Below the pieces are notes generated by a model. That model saw only the letters and a list, made by a program, of their open reading frames with translations, made no database searches and was not told where the DNA came from. DNA of 64,000 bases from Bifidobacterium olomucense (lineage in GTDB: Bacteria; Actinomycetota; Actinomycetes; Actinomycetales; Bifidobacteriaceae): positions 124,001-188,000 of the forward strand of contig NZ_JAAIIG010000004.1 of the NCBI RefSeq assembly GCF_012932375.1, written 5' to 3'. Within the stretch, counting starts at the first letter, position 1, and every line of letters begins with the position of its first letter. Both the position numbers and the translations under genes were made by a program. Below are positions 18,095 through 26,919 of this stretch, one piece after another.

Positions 18095-19963
18095 ATGAAC
18101 CGCAATCATCGAACGAGATTCCGTTCTCGTACACGCCGTTCCCATAACCCGGCGGCGCAACGCGCCGGTAGGCGAACATGCGCAGAGCGCCTCATGGTAT
18201 TCGCCACGGTATGTCCGCTGGCAGCTCAAGTGTTGATGATTGTCGTCATGGCAATCCATGGGCAGTGGCTGTTCGCTGCAATGATCATTCCCGGCGCGAT
18301 CGGCTATCTTGCTTCCATGCTCTCGTCAGCCTCCGCGGAAAAACACCCATCGCAGCCTACGCTTTCCCCAGCGCACGAGCACGTTCATTCCGCAGAAGCA
18401 ATCACCGGCGAATCGCCTCATAAGCCTCAGTCTATGGAGGCCGCACCGACATGCACCGTCGAAGCATTGCTGGATTTTGACCATCTGCCATGGCGCACCA
18501 TCATCGGTTATTGGACGCGCCAGAGTCATCCGGTCGACCTCGCTGTGCCCATTGGCATGACAGCTCACGGTCCGTTCATCCTTGATCTGGCGAAGCAAGG
18601 GCCCCATGCGCTGGTTGCGGGGACCACCGGATCAGGCAAATCGGTGTTGTTGCAGAACTGGTGCCTTATGCTGGCGGCGAAGAACCGCCCGGAATCGGTG
18701 AACTTCGTCTTTCTGGACTTCAAAGGTGGTTCGGCGTTTCAATCATTGGAGCAGCTGCCGCACACTGTAGGCAGCGTCAGCGATCTGGATCTGGCACATG
18801 CTGCCCGTGCGCTGCGTGCGCTGGAAACCGAGCTGACCCGTCGCGAGCAACTGGTCGCTGCGGCCAAGGCATCGTCAATCGACGATATGCCATCACCTCC
18901 TGCACGATTGATTGTGGTTATCGATGAATTTCATGCGCTTAAGGATCGGCTTGCGAATTACATAGACCGTCTGACCCGTATCGCATCACTTGGTCGTTCT
19001 TTGGGAATGCATGTGATTGCATGCACCCAGAACCCGATAGGCCAAGTTAATGCCGATATGAAAGCGAACATGTCGATCAGCATCTGCTTACGGGTGCGCG
19101 ACCGCATGCAATCCGTTGAACTGCTGGGCGATGGCAGAGCCGCACAGATCAGTCCGTCAGCGCCGGGAGCCGCGTTCTGCAACGACGCCGAAGCGATTAC
19201 GGCATTGCGATGCGCTTCGATACGCGATATCGCACGAGTGCAACGGCACATTGGATGGGCGGCACGCTTCATGGACGGCCCCGTGCAACCGCTGCTTTTT
19301 ACCGCGCCCCTGCCTCGTAAGGTATCCGATCAGACAAAGGAAACCATGGCTGGCATGGTGTCGGATCATATCTGGTTCGGGCTTGCCGATAACGGCATCA
19401 CGCTCGGCGATGCTGCAATATCGCTGCGCCGCGGCAATGTCGCCGTTATCGGAGCTATGGGCCGGGGCAAGACCACACTGTTGAACGTGCTCGCCAAACA
19501 TGCCGCCAACGCATCAGGGCTCGCCGTATATCTGTATATCGCACAGCGCAATGGGCGGGTTGTGCAACGGTTTCGCGCCGAAACCACACACGATGCATCG
19601 CCGAACGTGCGTATGCGAGATGTGCCGAAACCGCCGCACACGGTATGGATCGTCGATGATGCCGACGACCTGCTTGATCCGTTCAACACCGCGACGGAAG
19701 CGTTGGCATTCAGGCGTGCATTGGCGGACAGCGAAACCAGCGTAGTGTTCGCCGTCAGCGCACCGAGGCTCGTTCGTGTTCCCGAACACTGCACCACTCG
19801 GATAATCTTCCCGTTCGCGGACCGCACCACGGATCTGATGGCCGGAATCCCGGCGGATCTGCTGCATCAATTCGGTGCGACTGATATGAACATCGCAGGA
19901 CGGGGCGTATTCATCGATGGCGGCACAGCCTGTCTGGTGCAGTGCGCCGCACAGAATCTGTAA
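18095..19963 (+). CDS. FtsK/SpoIIIE-family ATPase resembling type VII secretion EccC, orphan
   Basis: The 622-residue protein has two TM helices (about 36-53 and 59-77), a linker, and two RecA-like ATPase domains. Domain 1 has Walker A GTTGSGKS (176-183) and Walker B LIVVIDEF. Domain 2 has Walker A GAMGRGKT (453-460) and WIVDDADDLL. The two tandem ATPase modules behind two TM helices are closer to EccC of ESX/type VII systems than to DNA-pumping FtsK; there is no gamma winged-helix domain. No EccB, EccD, EccE, mycosin or WXG100 gene is seen nearby. No ribosome binding site precedes the ATG, so the start is uncertain. Confidence 0.82.
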   Translation: MNRNHRTRFRSRTRRSHNPAAQRAGRRTCAERLMVFATVCPLAAQVLMIVVMAIHGQWLFAAMIIPGAIGYLASMLSSASAEKHPSQPTLSPAHEHVHSAEAITGESPHKPQSMEAAPTCTVEALLDFDHLPWRTIIGYWTRQSHPVDLAVPIGMTAHGPFILDLAKQGPHALVAGTTGSGKSVLLQNWCLMLAAKNRPESVNFVFLDFKGGSAFQSLEQLPHTVGSVSDLDLAHAARALRALETELTRREQLVAAAKASSIDDMPSPPARLIVVIDEFHALKDRLANYIDRLTRIASLGRSLGMHVIACTQNPIGQVNADMKANMSISICLRVRDRMQSVELLGDGRAAQISPSAPGAAFCNDAEAITALRCASIRDIARVQRHIGWAARFMDGPVQPLLFTAPLPRKVSDQTKETMAGMVSDHIWFGLADNGITLGDAAISLRRGNVAVIGAMGRGKTTLLNVLAKHAANASGLAVYLYIAQRNGRVVQRFRAETTHDASPNVRMRDVPKPPHTVWIVDDADDLLDPFNTATEALAFRRALADSETSVVFAVSAPRLVRVPEHCTTRIIFPFADRTTDLMAGIPADLLHQFGATDMNIAGRGVFIDGGTACLVQCAAQNL

Positions 19964-20065
19964 CTTTCTCAAGGCAACCTCTTGAAAAACCGCTCGGTTC
20001 GTGGTTTCCTTGTTACTGGACTTTAGGAATAATACCAGCCACGGGGCTTTTAAGGGAGGCAAGCA

Positions 20066-20344
20066 ATGAGCAGCGCTTTTGATTGGCGAGCCAAGGCCGC
20101 ATGTCGTGACAAGGATCCGGAACTTTTCTTCCCTGTGGGCAACACGGGTGCCGCTTACCAGCAGATTGAAGAGGCCAAGGCCGTATGCCGCACCTGCAAG
20201 GTGATCGACGCATGCCTCAAGTGCGCGCTGGACACCAATCAGGATTACGGTGTCTGGGGCGGTTTGAGCGAGGACGAGCGCCGCGCCCTGAAGCGCCGCG
20301 CCATGCGTGCCCGCCGCTCGCAGGCCATGCAGATGCAGATCTGA
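20066..20344 (+). CDS. WhiB-family iron-sulfur transcription factor (WhiB1-like)
   Basis: The 92-residue Wbl protein has ligand cysteines Cys13, Cys41, Cys44 and Cys50, plus an extra Cys53. It has GVWGG at 63-67 and a basic tail RRALKRRAMRARRSQ. The short N-terminus and sequence order resemble WhiB1, an essential, nitric-oxide-sensitive regulator in mycobacteria. AAGGGAGG precedes the ATG. The gene appears to be monocistronic, ending in a strong terminator. Confidence 0.93.
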   Translation: MSSAFDWRAKAACRDKDPELFFPVGNTGAAYQQIEEAKAVCRTCKVIDACLKCALDTNQDYGVWGGLSEDERRALKRRAMRARRSQAMQMQI

Positions 20345-20389
20345 TTCATTGCTGTCAGCCGCGTCATCCGGCACTGACAGCATGACGGG

Positions 20390-20430
20390 AATCGGGGATC
20401 CTCAGTAATGGAGGGTCCCCGATTTCCGTT
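20390..20430 (+). terminator. Terminator after the second whiB gene
   Basis: Arm AATCGGGGATCCTC (20390-20403) pairs with GAGGGTCCCCGATT (20411-20424), giving a 14-base stem with one mismatch and a 7-base loop. The plus-strand tail is TTCCGTT. A shorter CTGTCAG/CTGACAG hairpin lies at 20352-20380. It may also stop transcripts from the converging kinase gene. Confidence 0.75.
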
Positions 20431-20547
20431 ACGGACAATGTGGACAGCATAGGTAAGCCACATAAAGTGATTGCTCGCGTTTCGCCGTTCTCGATGGAGC
20501 AAGGGGCAATAAGCAAGCAATCACAGATGTTCAAATATCGTGCTCGA

Positions 20548-22035
20548 TCACTCCTCCTGAGCAGCCCGAAGCTTCATGTCAAGCACCACGCGGGTACCAC
20601 CTTCCCGCCGCGGCTCCCAATGCACCGACCCCCCGAAATCGTTGGTCACGAACGTATTGATGATCTGCGTGCCCAGGCCGGAACCGGAGGATCGAGCCAG
20701 GCCGCCCTGCTCTTCGGAACCCAGACCGGAACCATCGTCTTCCACCACTACATTGAGATTCGGACCGGAGCGTCCAACGGAAATGGTGATCTGCCCCTCC
20801 TTGCGCCCCTCGAAACCATGCTCCACGGAATTGGTGATCAGTTCTGTCAGCACCAGAGACAACGGCGTGGCGTCCTGCGCCGGCATCATGCCGAACTTGC
20901 CGATGAATCCGATGGAGATATGCTGGTCCTTCATAGTGGCCAAATCCACGGCCATACGAAGCAGGTTGGAAATCACCTTGTCAAAATCGATGATCTCGTC
21001 AGCGGTCTGGCTTAAGCCTTCGTGGACCATAGCGATGGTCTGCACGCGGCGCTGCGCCTCTTGCAGTTCCTTCTTGACTTCCTCGGATTTGGTCTTACGC
21101 GCCTGAAGACGCAACAAGGCAGATACGGCCTGCAGATTGTTCTTCACACGATGGTGAATTTCGGAAATCGTAGCGTTCTTGGTCTGCAGTTCCTGTTCAC
21201 GGCGTCGCAGCTCGGTGACATCGCGGCACAGCAGAATTGCCCCGACACGACCATTGTTGTCATATAACGGCAACGAGCGCATGGAGACGGCCGACCGGTT
21301 GGCGTTCAATTCAGAGTCCACCGCCGCCTTGCCAGCGAGTACCAGCGGCAAGGTTTCAGGAACCGGATCGTTTTCCTGCAGCAGCTGGGTGCCGAGCTCG
21401 CTGAGGTAGTGGCCCGGCATGGTGGTCAGCAGACCAAGACGGCGGAAACAGCTGATGGCGTTGGGAGACGCATAACGCACTACACCATCCATGGTGAGGA
21501 TAATGAAACCATCCGCCACTCGTGCGATATGGCGCTGGCTCATCACCGCATCCTGATAGGGGAATTGTCCGCGTGGGATCATCTCATACAGCTGCTTGCC
21601 GGCATTGATGCTTTCGGATTCGTACCGGCCATTGGATTCGCGGGTGGCCATATTGGTCTCCCTCACCACCAGACCAAGCGTCTTGCCATTGTGACGGACC
21701 GGAGCATACACATTGCAGACCGTAGCCTTGCCCACGCTTCGCAAGACGGTGGAACGGAACACGACGCTCGACTGCATGGCGGCGTCCAGTTCACCGGCCA
21801 TATCCTCGGGCATGATGTCCCCCACCACGTCTTCGGCGCGCAATGTCATCACTGTGGAGGGACGGCATTGCTCCGCCACCACATATTTGCCGTCACCGTT
21901 TTGTACCAGCAGCAACAGGTCGGCAAAGCTCAGGTCGGCGATGACCTGCCAGTCGGCGACCAGATGATGAAGCCATTCGCGGTCCTCATCGTCGAAATCA
22001 GGACGTGTTGCGAGGATATGTGAAAAATCAGCCAT
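20548..22035 (-). CDS. PdtaS-type sensor histidine kinase (HisKA_2)
   Basis: The 495-residue cytoplasmic kinase has an N-terminal GAF-like domain (about 1-150) and a PAS domain (about 170-280: IARVADGFIILTMDGVVRYASPNAI). A HisKA_2 helix with EIHHRVKNNLQAVSALLRL (His294/295) and a HATPase domain (LVLTELITNSVEHGF, DDGSGLG, GTQIINTFV) follow. This order is that of actinobacterial PdtaS kinases, which signal to ANTAR antiterminator regulators; no ANTAR gene is in the window. The start at 22035 (MADFSHILATRP) is where the family begins; no strong ribosome binding site is visible. Confidence 0.9.
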   Translation of the reverse strand: MADFSHILATRPDFDDEDREWLHHLVADWQVIADLSFADLLLLVQNGDGKYVVAEQCRPSTVMTLRAEDVVGDIMPEDMAGELDAAMQSSVVFRSTVLRSVGKATVCNVYAPVRHNGKTLGLVVRETNMATRESNGRYESESINAGKQLYEMIPRGQFPYQDAVMSQRHIARVADGFIILTMDGVVRYASPNAISCFRRLGLLTTMPGHYLSELGTQLLQENDPVPETLPLVLAGKAAVDSELNANRSAVSMRSLPLYDNNGRVGAILLCRDVTELRRREQELQTKNATISEIHHRVKNNLQAVSALLRLQARKTKSEEVKKELQEAQRRVQTIAMVHEGLSQTADEIIDFDKVISNLLRMAVDLATMKDQHISIGFIGKFGMMPAQDATPLSLVLTELITNSVEHGFEGRKEGQITISVGRSGPNLNVVVEDDGSGLGSEEQGGLARSSGSGLGTQIINTFVTNDFGGSVHWEPRREGGTRVVLDMKLRAAQEE

Positions 22036-22080
22036 GCTTTCTATCATACGCAGGTGAACGGTCTCAATCACATGTTGCCG

Positions 22081-23160
22081 TCAAGATGTCATCGACTCAT
22101 ACACCTGCGCGGACAACGCCGCAATCTGTTGTTGCGCCGTTGAGGAAACCACACCCGAGGTCATGACAACCATCACATAATCATGATCGCCGCCACTCAC
22201 ATCCTTACCCCAGATAATGGCGGCATCATTCTCGACGCCAGACAATTCACCGGTTTTGTTGGCCACCTGGATGCCGTTGGGCACGCCGGCCGGGATTTTG
22301 GCACGACGCGTCTGTCCGAGCAGCAGGTCAAGCATGGACCGGCTTGCCTGTTCGGATACCAGTTTTCCTTGGTAAAGCTCTTTGAGGAATCGACCGCAAT
22401 CAGCAGCGGATGTCCAATTCTCGGTACCGGTGCCATCCGTTCCGGCATCAGCGAGTGCGCGCAGCTGACGAGAATCCCGGAATCCGTATCGGGCAGCAGT
22501 CTGCGTGACTCGCTGCATGCCTGTGGCCATATCACCATCGCCAAGCATAAGCACCAGTTGGTTGGTGGCCGCATTCGAGCTGACGGTAATCATCTGGTTC
22601 ATCAGCATATCGATGTCTTGTCCGCCGGTGTTCAAGGTACCCTGCTCAATACCGTCCTGAACGGCGAGCATGACGTACAGTTTGATCTCTGAGGCGGCGA
22701 CCATCGGCTGGTCATTGACGTTGACGATTGCACCCGTGGCCAGATCTTCGACATAGACAGACCACGTGCCACCGTTGCTCCGGGCGGCCGAATCGACCGC
22801 CGACTGCACGGCGTGGATACGATTTGAAGCTTTCTGCAATGTTGCGTTTGGCGAGGGGACGGCATCGCGGTCCAAGGTGTCGGAGCGTGACGTCTCAGCT
22901 GTGTCCTGATCCGACTGCGCATGTTGTTCGGCTGATTCGCGCGTGCCGGCGGCTGATGATGCAGGAGGTTGGTTGTGGTTTGCCGAATCATGCGCGTATA
23001 GCATGTACAGGCAACCGGAACCGAGCGCTAAAGCCGCAAGCAACGCCATGACAATAATCACAATCGCATGATTTCGTCTCTTCATGGCTGCACCGACCGG
23101 CCTGGCATGTTTGCGGCTGGTCCTGCACGATTGCGCATGGGACTGGATACGTCGAACCAT
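22081..23160 (-). CDS. Class A beta-lactamase-like serine hydrolase, membrane anchored
   Basis: The 359-residue protein has a basic N-terminus, one TM helix (about 31-55), a Ser/Gln/Asp-rich linker and an extracellular beta-lactamase/transpeptidase fold. All three core motifs are present: SEIK (Ser157, Lys160), SSN (194-196) and KTG (302-304). The omega-loop Glu of true class A beta-lactamases is not recognisable, since the region reads TENWTSAAD. I therefore expect a wall-related hydrolase rather than an antibiotic-resistance enzyme. The start at 23160 has a weak GGTAGAG and is 18 bases after the stop of the paralogous upstream gene; ATG 23085 is an alternative. Confidence 0.82.
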   Translation of the reverse strand: MVRRIQSHAQSCRTSRKHARPVGAAMKRRNHAIVIIVMALLAALALGSGCLYMLYAHDSANHNQPPASSAAGTRESAEQHAQSDQDTAETSRSDTLDRDAVPSPNATLQKASNRIHAVQSAVDSAARSNGGTWSVYVEDLATGAIVNVNDQPMVAASEIKLYVMLAVQDGIEQGTLNTGGQDIDMLMNQMITVSSNAATNQLVLMLGDGDMATGMQRVTQTAARYGFRDSRQLRALADAGTDGTGTENWTSAADCGRFLKELYQGKLVSEQASRSMLDLLLGQTRRAKIPAGVPNGIQVANKTGELSGVENDAAIIWGKDVSGGDHDYVMVVMTSGVVSSTAQQQIAALSAQVYESMTS

Positions 23161-23178
23161 GATTCTCTACCGTTTCAC

Positions 23179-24498
23179 TCATTGATCCAGCGTGCTGTCC
23201 ACACTGGCCAACACTTTGCTCATTAGTTCCGCGGCTACCGCTTGCCCCTGATTCTGCGTGACCACCGACACCGCTGCCTTATGGCCATGGGCTTCCACCA
23301 CAGCGAAATAATTCCATGTATTCTGTATGCCCTGTCCTCGATGGGCATGTACCGTCATGCCTGAGGGGATCACGACTCCCTCGGACGCGATGTCCACATT
23401 CATCAGGTCCGATGCACCTTTGGCATCGACAGCGGCCAGCATGCGCGTAGCGTCCTTGGCGGAAGAATAGTTCTCATATCCGGCGTTGCTGGCGGCCACA
23501 TCACCGTAGTCGCGGTTGAACGTCGTGTTGCCGTAACCATTCGAGGATGCCCAGGAATTGACGCTGGACCATCCGCCCAACGCTGCCGCCGCGGCATTGC
23601 CGGCGTTGTTATCCATGTCGCTCATCATTACACTTGCTTGGGATTTGGCGTTGTCATCGCCATTGGATTGAGCGGCAAGATATACCGGCAGGTACAGGCC
23701 GGCGGCCACGAACTGGGTCCCAGCCTGTGTGGTTGCGGCTACGGTGGCATCCGCGGCATCGGTATCATCATCAATGACCAGCGCCGCCACGGCAACATCT
23801 GACGATGAATACGAATCGGCGATGCCAGACAGTTGACTGGATGTGATTACCGGCACTGCAGGTTCGGATTCCTTACCGGTCTCTTTCCTGGTGTCGCTCT
23901 TGGATTCGTCTGCCCCCTCGGAATCCTCGGATGCGTCTTTGCCGCTGTTGGCTTTCTTCTTGTTCTTGGAAGAGCTTCCTTTCGAGTCGGCAGAGTCATC
24001 GCCCTGCTCTCCGTTCTCCACTGTCTCGGCCGAGGACGCCTGTGCGGTCTGTGTCTGGTCGGATGAGCCCCACACGCCCATGGCATGAGTGATGAACAGT
24101 CCGATCGCCAACGCCACCGCGCAGATCGAGACGAGCAGGACTGCGATCAGCGCATTGCTGCCCTTGTTGGCATTGCTGGCGATTCCAGCCCCGACAGATG
24201 GCGCTGCGGCGGGGTTTGCCGGCGCATTCGTCGAGGTATTGGACGTCGTCGAGGATGTGCTCGGGACAGCGGCTGCCGGCATAGGAATGCCACCCTGAGC
24301 GGTGGACCCCGGCATATTTGCCGTTGGTTGTCCGTTCGCGGCATCCGGATTCATCAAGGTTGGCCCATCACCTTCAAAACCCGGCATCGGAGGCGCGGCG
24401 GAGACGCTGCCGGAAGGGCGCTCCAAAGGAGATCCGCACTGCGAGCAGAAGGCGTCATGCTCATTGTTGGCAAATCCACATTCCGTGCAGTACACCAT
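23179..24498 (-). CDS. Zinc-ribbon membrane protein with a catalytically degenerate beta-lactamase-like domain
   Basis: The 439-residue protein starts with a four-cysteine zinc ribbon (Cys4, Cys7, Cys18, Cys21). A Pro/Ala/Ser-rich linker, one TM helix (about 116-138) and a charged extracellular stretch follow. The C-terminal domain aligns by eye with that of the next gene. There the catalytic SEIK is replaced by GLYL (FVAAGLYLPVYLAA), SSN by NAG, and KTG by HRG (AHRGQGIQNTW). It looks like a non-catalytic paralogue that could bind a ligand or regulate its neighbour. GGGAGAG supports the ATG at 24498. The pair probably forms an operon. Confidence 0.75.
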   Translation of the reverse strand: MVYCTECGFANNEHDAFCSQCGSPLERPSGSVSAAPPMPGFEGDGPTLMNPDAANGQPTANMPGSTAQGGIPMPAAAVPSTSSTTSNTSTNAPANPAAAPSVGAGIASNANKGSNALIAVLLVSICAVALAIGLFITHAMGVWGSSDQTQTAQASSAETVENGEQGDDSADSKGSSSKNKKKANSGKDASEDSEGADESKSDTRKETGKESEPAVPVITSSQLSGIADSYSSSDVAVAALVIDDDTDAADATVAATTQAGTQFVAAGLYLPVYLAAQSNGDDNAKSQASVMMSDMDNNAGNAAAAALGGWSSVNSWASSNGYGNTTFNRDYGDVAASNAGYENYSSAKDATRMLAAVDAKGASDLMNVDIASEGVVIPSGMTVHAHRGQGIQNTWNYFAVVEAHGHKAAVSVVTQNQGQAVAAELMSKVLASVDSTLDQ

Positions 24499-24715
24499 GT
24501 TGCTCTCCCTCGTCCCCGCGAACCGGTAATCAATACCCTCATCGTATCGCCGCACGTTCTCTTGTGGCCATACGATCCCGATTTTGCACGCGACGGCAAT
24601 GCCGCCTGTCCGGAGAGTACTGTTTTCAGTGAGCAATATTGACAAAGGCAAAAGTTACGCTAACGTAGGTTACGGGAACGTAAGGAAACGTTCGCTCTGG
24701 TGAAACGAGGGCCAT

Positions 24716-25690
24716 ATGGCATCAGCAAGCAGCGAGGCATACGCCTCCACAACTTCGTCCGGAACACAATCCGAACCGACGACTCCTCATGGATTCAAGC
24801 GTATCGGTCACACGTCAGACCCCAGTGTGGAAGCAAAACGTCAGGCCGCCATCGAGGCACGCGAACAGGCGTTGCAGGCCAAGGCGGACGCAATCCGCGC
24901 CAAGGGCCAATTCAAAGCCGAAACCATTCGCGCCAAAGCCGAGGAGAAGGCACGTCGCGTGCTGGCCAAATCGGAAAACCATGCCTTGAAGGTAGAGGGT
25001 ATAGCCCCTGCGGAAGTGGCGCGCAAGATTCGTCTGGACGTGCACGGTCGGCCCAAGCCGCTCATGCGCGGCTGGATTCACGCCATAGCCTCTCCCCTAT
25101 CGTTGGCTGCCGGCATCGTACTCATTTGCCTGGCACAGGGTGCAGGACTCAAATGGGCGTGCGCGGTGTTCATGACCGCATCGCTGGTGTTGTTCACGAA
25201 CTCGGCCTGCTATCATCTCGGCGATTGGAGCCCCCGCGTAACCGACGTATTGCGCCGCATCGACCATGTGAACATCTTCCTGCTCATCGCGGGTACATAC
25301 ACACCGGTCTCATTTGCACTGGAACCGTTCTGGCGCAATTTCATCATCATCTCAATGTGGGCGTGCACAACGGTGGCATTGATTATCCATGTCATCTGGA
25401 TCAATGCACCTCGTTGGCTGTACACCGTGGTGTACATCATCTTCGGCATCTACGGGCTGGCCTTCATGATGCTGTTCTGGAATTCCCCATATGCCGGTCC
25501 GGCAGTGGTTATTCTGCTGTGCTCGGGTGGCGCATGCTATATTCTCGGTGCCATCGTCTATGCCCTGCGCAAGCCTGATCCCTGGCCACGCGTTTTCGGC
25601 TTCCATGAGATTTTCCATTGCGGCACCGTCGCCGGATACGCTTGCCATATGGTGGCGATTTACATGGTGATCGTCTCGCTGTGGAGCTGA
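24716..25690 (+). CDS. Hemolysin III / TrhA (PAQR-type) membrane protein
   Basis: The 324-residue protein has seven hydrophobic segments from about residue 125 on. It has the family's metal-site residues: His in SACYHLGDW, RRIDHVNIFLLIAGTYTPV and HEIFHCGTVAGYACHM. PAQR/TrhA proteins are thought to be membrane hydrolases or energy-related lipid sensors; a role as a haemolysin is historical. The first ~110 residues form an unusual Ala/Lys/Glu-rich cytoplasmic coiled-coil extension (AKADAIRAKGQFKAETIRAK) absent from most homologues. No strong ribosome binding site is seen before 24716. A bidirectional terminator follows. Confidence 0.88.
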   Translation: MASASSEAYASTTSSGTQSEPTTPHGFKRIGHTSDPSVEAKRQAAIEAREQALQAKADAIRAKGQFKAETIRAKAEEKARRVLAKSENHALKVEGIAPAEVARKIRLDVHGRPKPLMRGWIHAIASPLSLAAGIVLICLAQGAGLKWACAVFMTASLVLFTNSACYHLGDWSPRVTDVLRRIDHVNIFLLIAGTYTPVSFALEPFWRNFIIISMWACTTVALIIHVIWINAPRWLYTVVYIIFGIYGLAFMMLFWNSPYAGPAVVILLCSGGACYILGAIVYALRKPDPWPRVFGFHEIFHCGTVAGYACHMVAIYMVIVSLWS

Positions 25691-25727
25691 CCTGCGTCTA
25701 TCGCAACGAGAGAAGACGACGTCTACC

Positions 25728-25761
25728 AAAAAGCCTCTCCCCCAACGGGGAGAGGCTTTTT
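25728..25761. terminator. Bidirectional terminator between trhA-like gene and greA
   Basis: AAAAAGCCTCTCCCC pairs with GGGGAGAGGCTTTTT around a short loop, so each strand ends in a T-run. It serves both converging genes. Confidence 0.92.
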
Positions 25762-25778
25762 AGCGTAGAAAGGCCGTG

Positions 25779-26258
25779 TCAGGCAAGCGGTTTCGCAGCC
25801 TTGACCGTCACGGACAGCTCACGACCGTTCGGCGCGGTGTAGGAGACCACGTCCCCGACCTTCGCACCTTCGATGGCCTTGCCGATCGGCGAATCCGGGG
25901 TCATGATGTCATAATCGGTACCAGCCACAATGTCACGGCTGCCCAGCACATAGGTCATCTCATTGCCGTTGAGCTCAATGGTGACCACGGAACCGTTGCC
26001 TACAGTGCCTTCCGGAGCGTTTTCGATAATCTTGGAATCGCGAAGCTTCACAGTGAGCTCGGTGATGCGGCCCTCGTTCTTGCTCTGAGCCTCGCGCGCA
26101 GCCTGATAGCCGCCGTTCTCGGACAAATCGCCTTCGGCGCGAGCCACAGCGATCTTGTGCGCGATCTCCTCGCGCAATTCGCCTTCGCGGTACGCAAGCT
26201 CTTCCTTCATCTTGTTGTACGCTTCCTGCGTCAGCAGGTAGACCTTATCTTCAGCCAT
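25779..26258 (-). CDS. greA: Transcription elongation factor GreA
   Basis: GreA enters the RNA polymerase secondary channel and stimulates cleavage of backtracked transcripts. The 159-residue protein has an N-terminal coiled coil (about 1-78) with the acidic tip ARAEGDLSENGGY. The C-terminal FKBP-like domain follows (about 85-158; DSPIGKAIEGAKVGDVVSY). AGGAGG sits 5 bases before the chosen ATG at 26258. The FKBP gene lies upstream on the same strand behind its own terminator. Confidence 0.96.
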   Translation of the reverse strand: MAEDKVYLLTQEAYNKMKEELAYREGELREEIAHKIAVARAEGDLSENGGYQAAREAQSKNEGRITELTVKLRDSKIIENAPEGTVGNGSVVTIELNGNEMTYVLGSRDIVAGTDYDIMTPDSPIGKAIEGAKVGDVVSYTAPNGRELSVTVKAAKPLA

Positions 26259-26335
26259 ATCGTCCTCCTGAACCATGGTTGAAACCAGTTGAAACTATTC
26301 GTATCAAACTCTTGTGCACATGCTGTGCAATATGC

Positions 26336-26360
26336 AAAAACGCCGGCAAACACCGGCGTT
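26336..26360 (-). terminator. Rho-independent terminator of the FKBP gene
   Basis: On the minus strand AACGCCGG pairs with CCGGCGTT around a 6-base loop, followed directly by a T-run (plus-strand AAAAA at 26336-26340). Confidence 0.88.
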
Positions 26361-26380
26361 CCCTTATCCGACGCGAATCG

Positions 26381-26788
26381 TCAGCGGGTGGAAATGATGT
26401 CGATGACGAACACCAGTGTGTCACCGCCGCCAATGCCGGCCTGCGGGATGCCGCGAGAACCATAACCATACTCCGGCGGGATGGAAACCACCAGACGCGA
26501 GCCCACATTATGGCCGGGAACGGTCTGATCCCAGCCCTTGATGACCTGACCGACGCCGATGCCGAAGCTTGCCGGCTGATGACGCGCAAAGCTGGAGTCG
26601 AACGGCTCCTCCTTGCCCCACACCACGCCATGGTAGTTCACCGTAACGGTATCGCCGCGACGAACCATCGGGCCATCGCCTTCGGTCAGCTCCACGACCT
26701 TCAGACCCTTCGGGGCCTCAGGAGCAGGAAACTCAATGACGGGCGTGGTACCGAACTCAGCGTTCACGTTGGGCATCTGTTCTGCCAT
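26381..26788 (-). CDS. FKBP-type peptidyl-prolyl cis-trans isomerase
   Basis: The 135-residue single-domain cytoplasmic FKBP has no signal peptide. Typical residues include VTVNYHGVVWGKEEPFDSSF, VIKGWDQTVPGHNVGSRLVVSIPPEYGYG and DTLVFVIDI. It probably assists folding. AAGGAGG lies upstream of the ATG. The promoter region contains the palindrome CAATAG-CA-CTATTG (26821-26834), which on the minus strand overlaps a possible -10 (TATTGT). Confidence 0.94.
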   Translation of the reverse strand: MAEQMPNVNAEFGTTPVIEFPAPEAPKGLKVVELTEGDGPMVRRGDTVTVNYHGVVWGKEEPFDSSFARHQPASFGIGVGQVIKGWDQTVPGHNVGSRLVVSIPPEYGYGSRGIPQAGIGGGDTLVFVIDIISTR

Positions 26789-26820
26789 TAGTCCTCCTTG
26801 TACAAACGCAACGCGCCCTA

Positions 26821-26834
26821 CAATAGCACTATTG
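26821..26834 (-). promoter_or_regulatory. Palindrome in the FKBP promoter region
   Basis: CAATAGCACTATTG has perfect 6-base arms 33 bases upstream of the FKBP ATG. On the minus strand it includes TATTGT, a possible -10, so it could be an operator. No matching regulator is known to me and no good -35 is seen. Confidence 0.35.
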
Positions 26835-26919
26835 CACGATTGGACGAAACGGACGATACCGAAATCTCACGGGTTCCTTTGCAAAAACAATCCACCGGCG
26901 CACCGCCACCATCAGTGGA

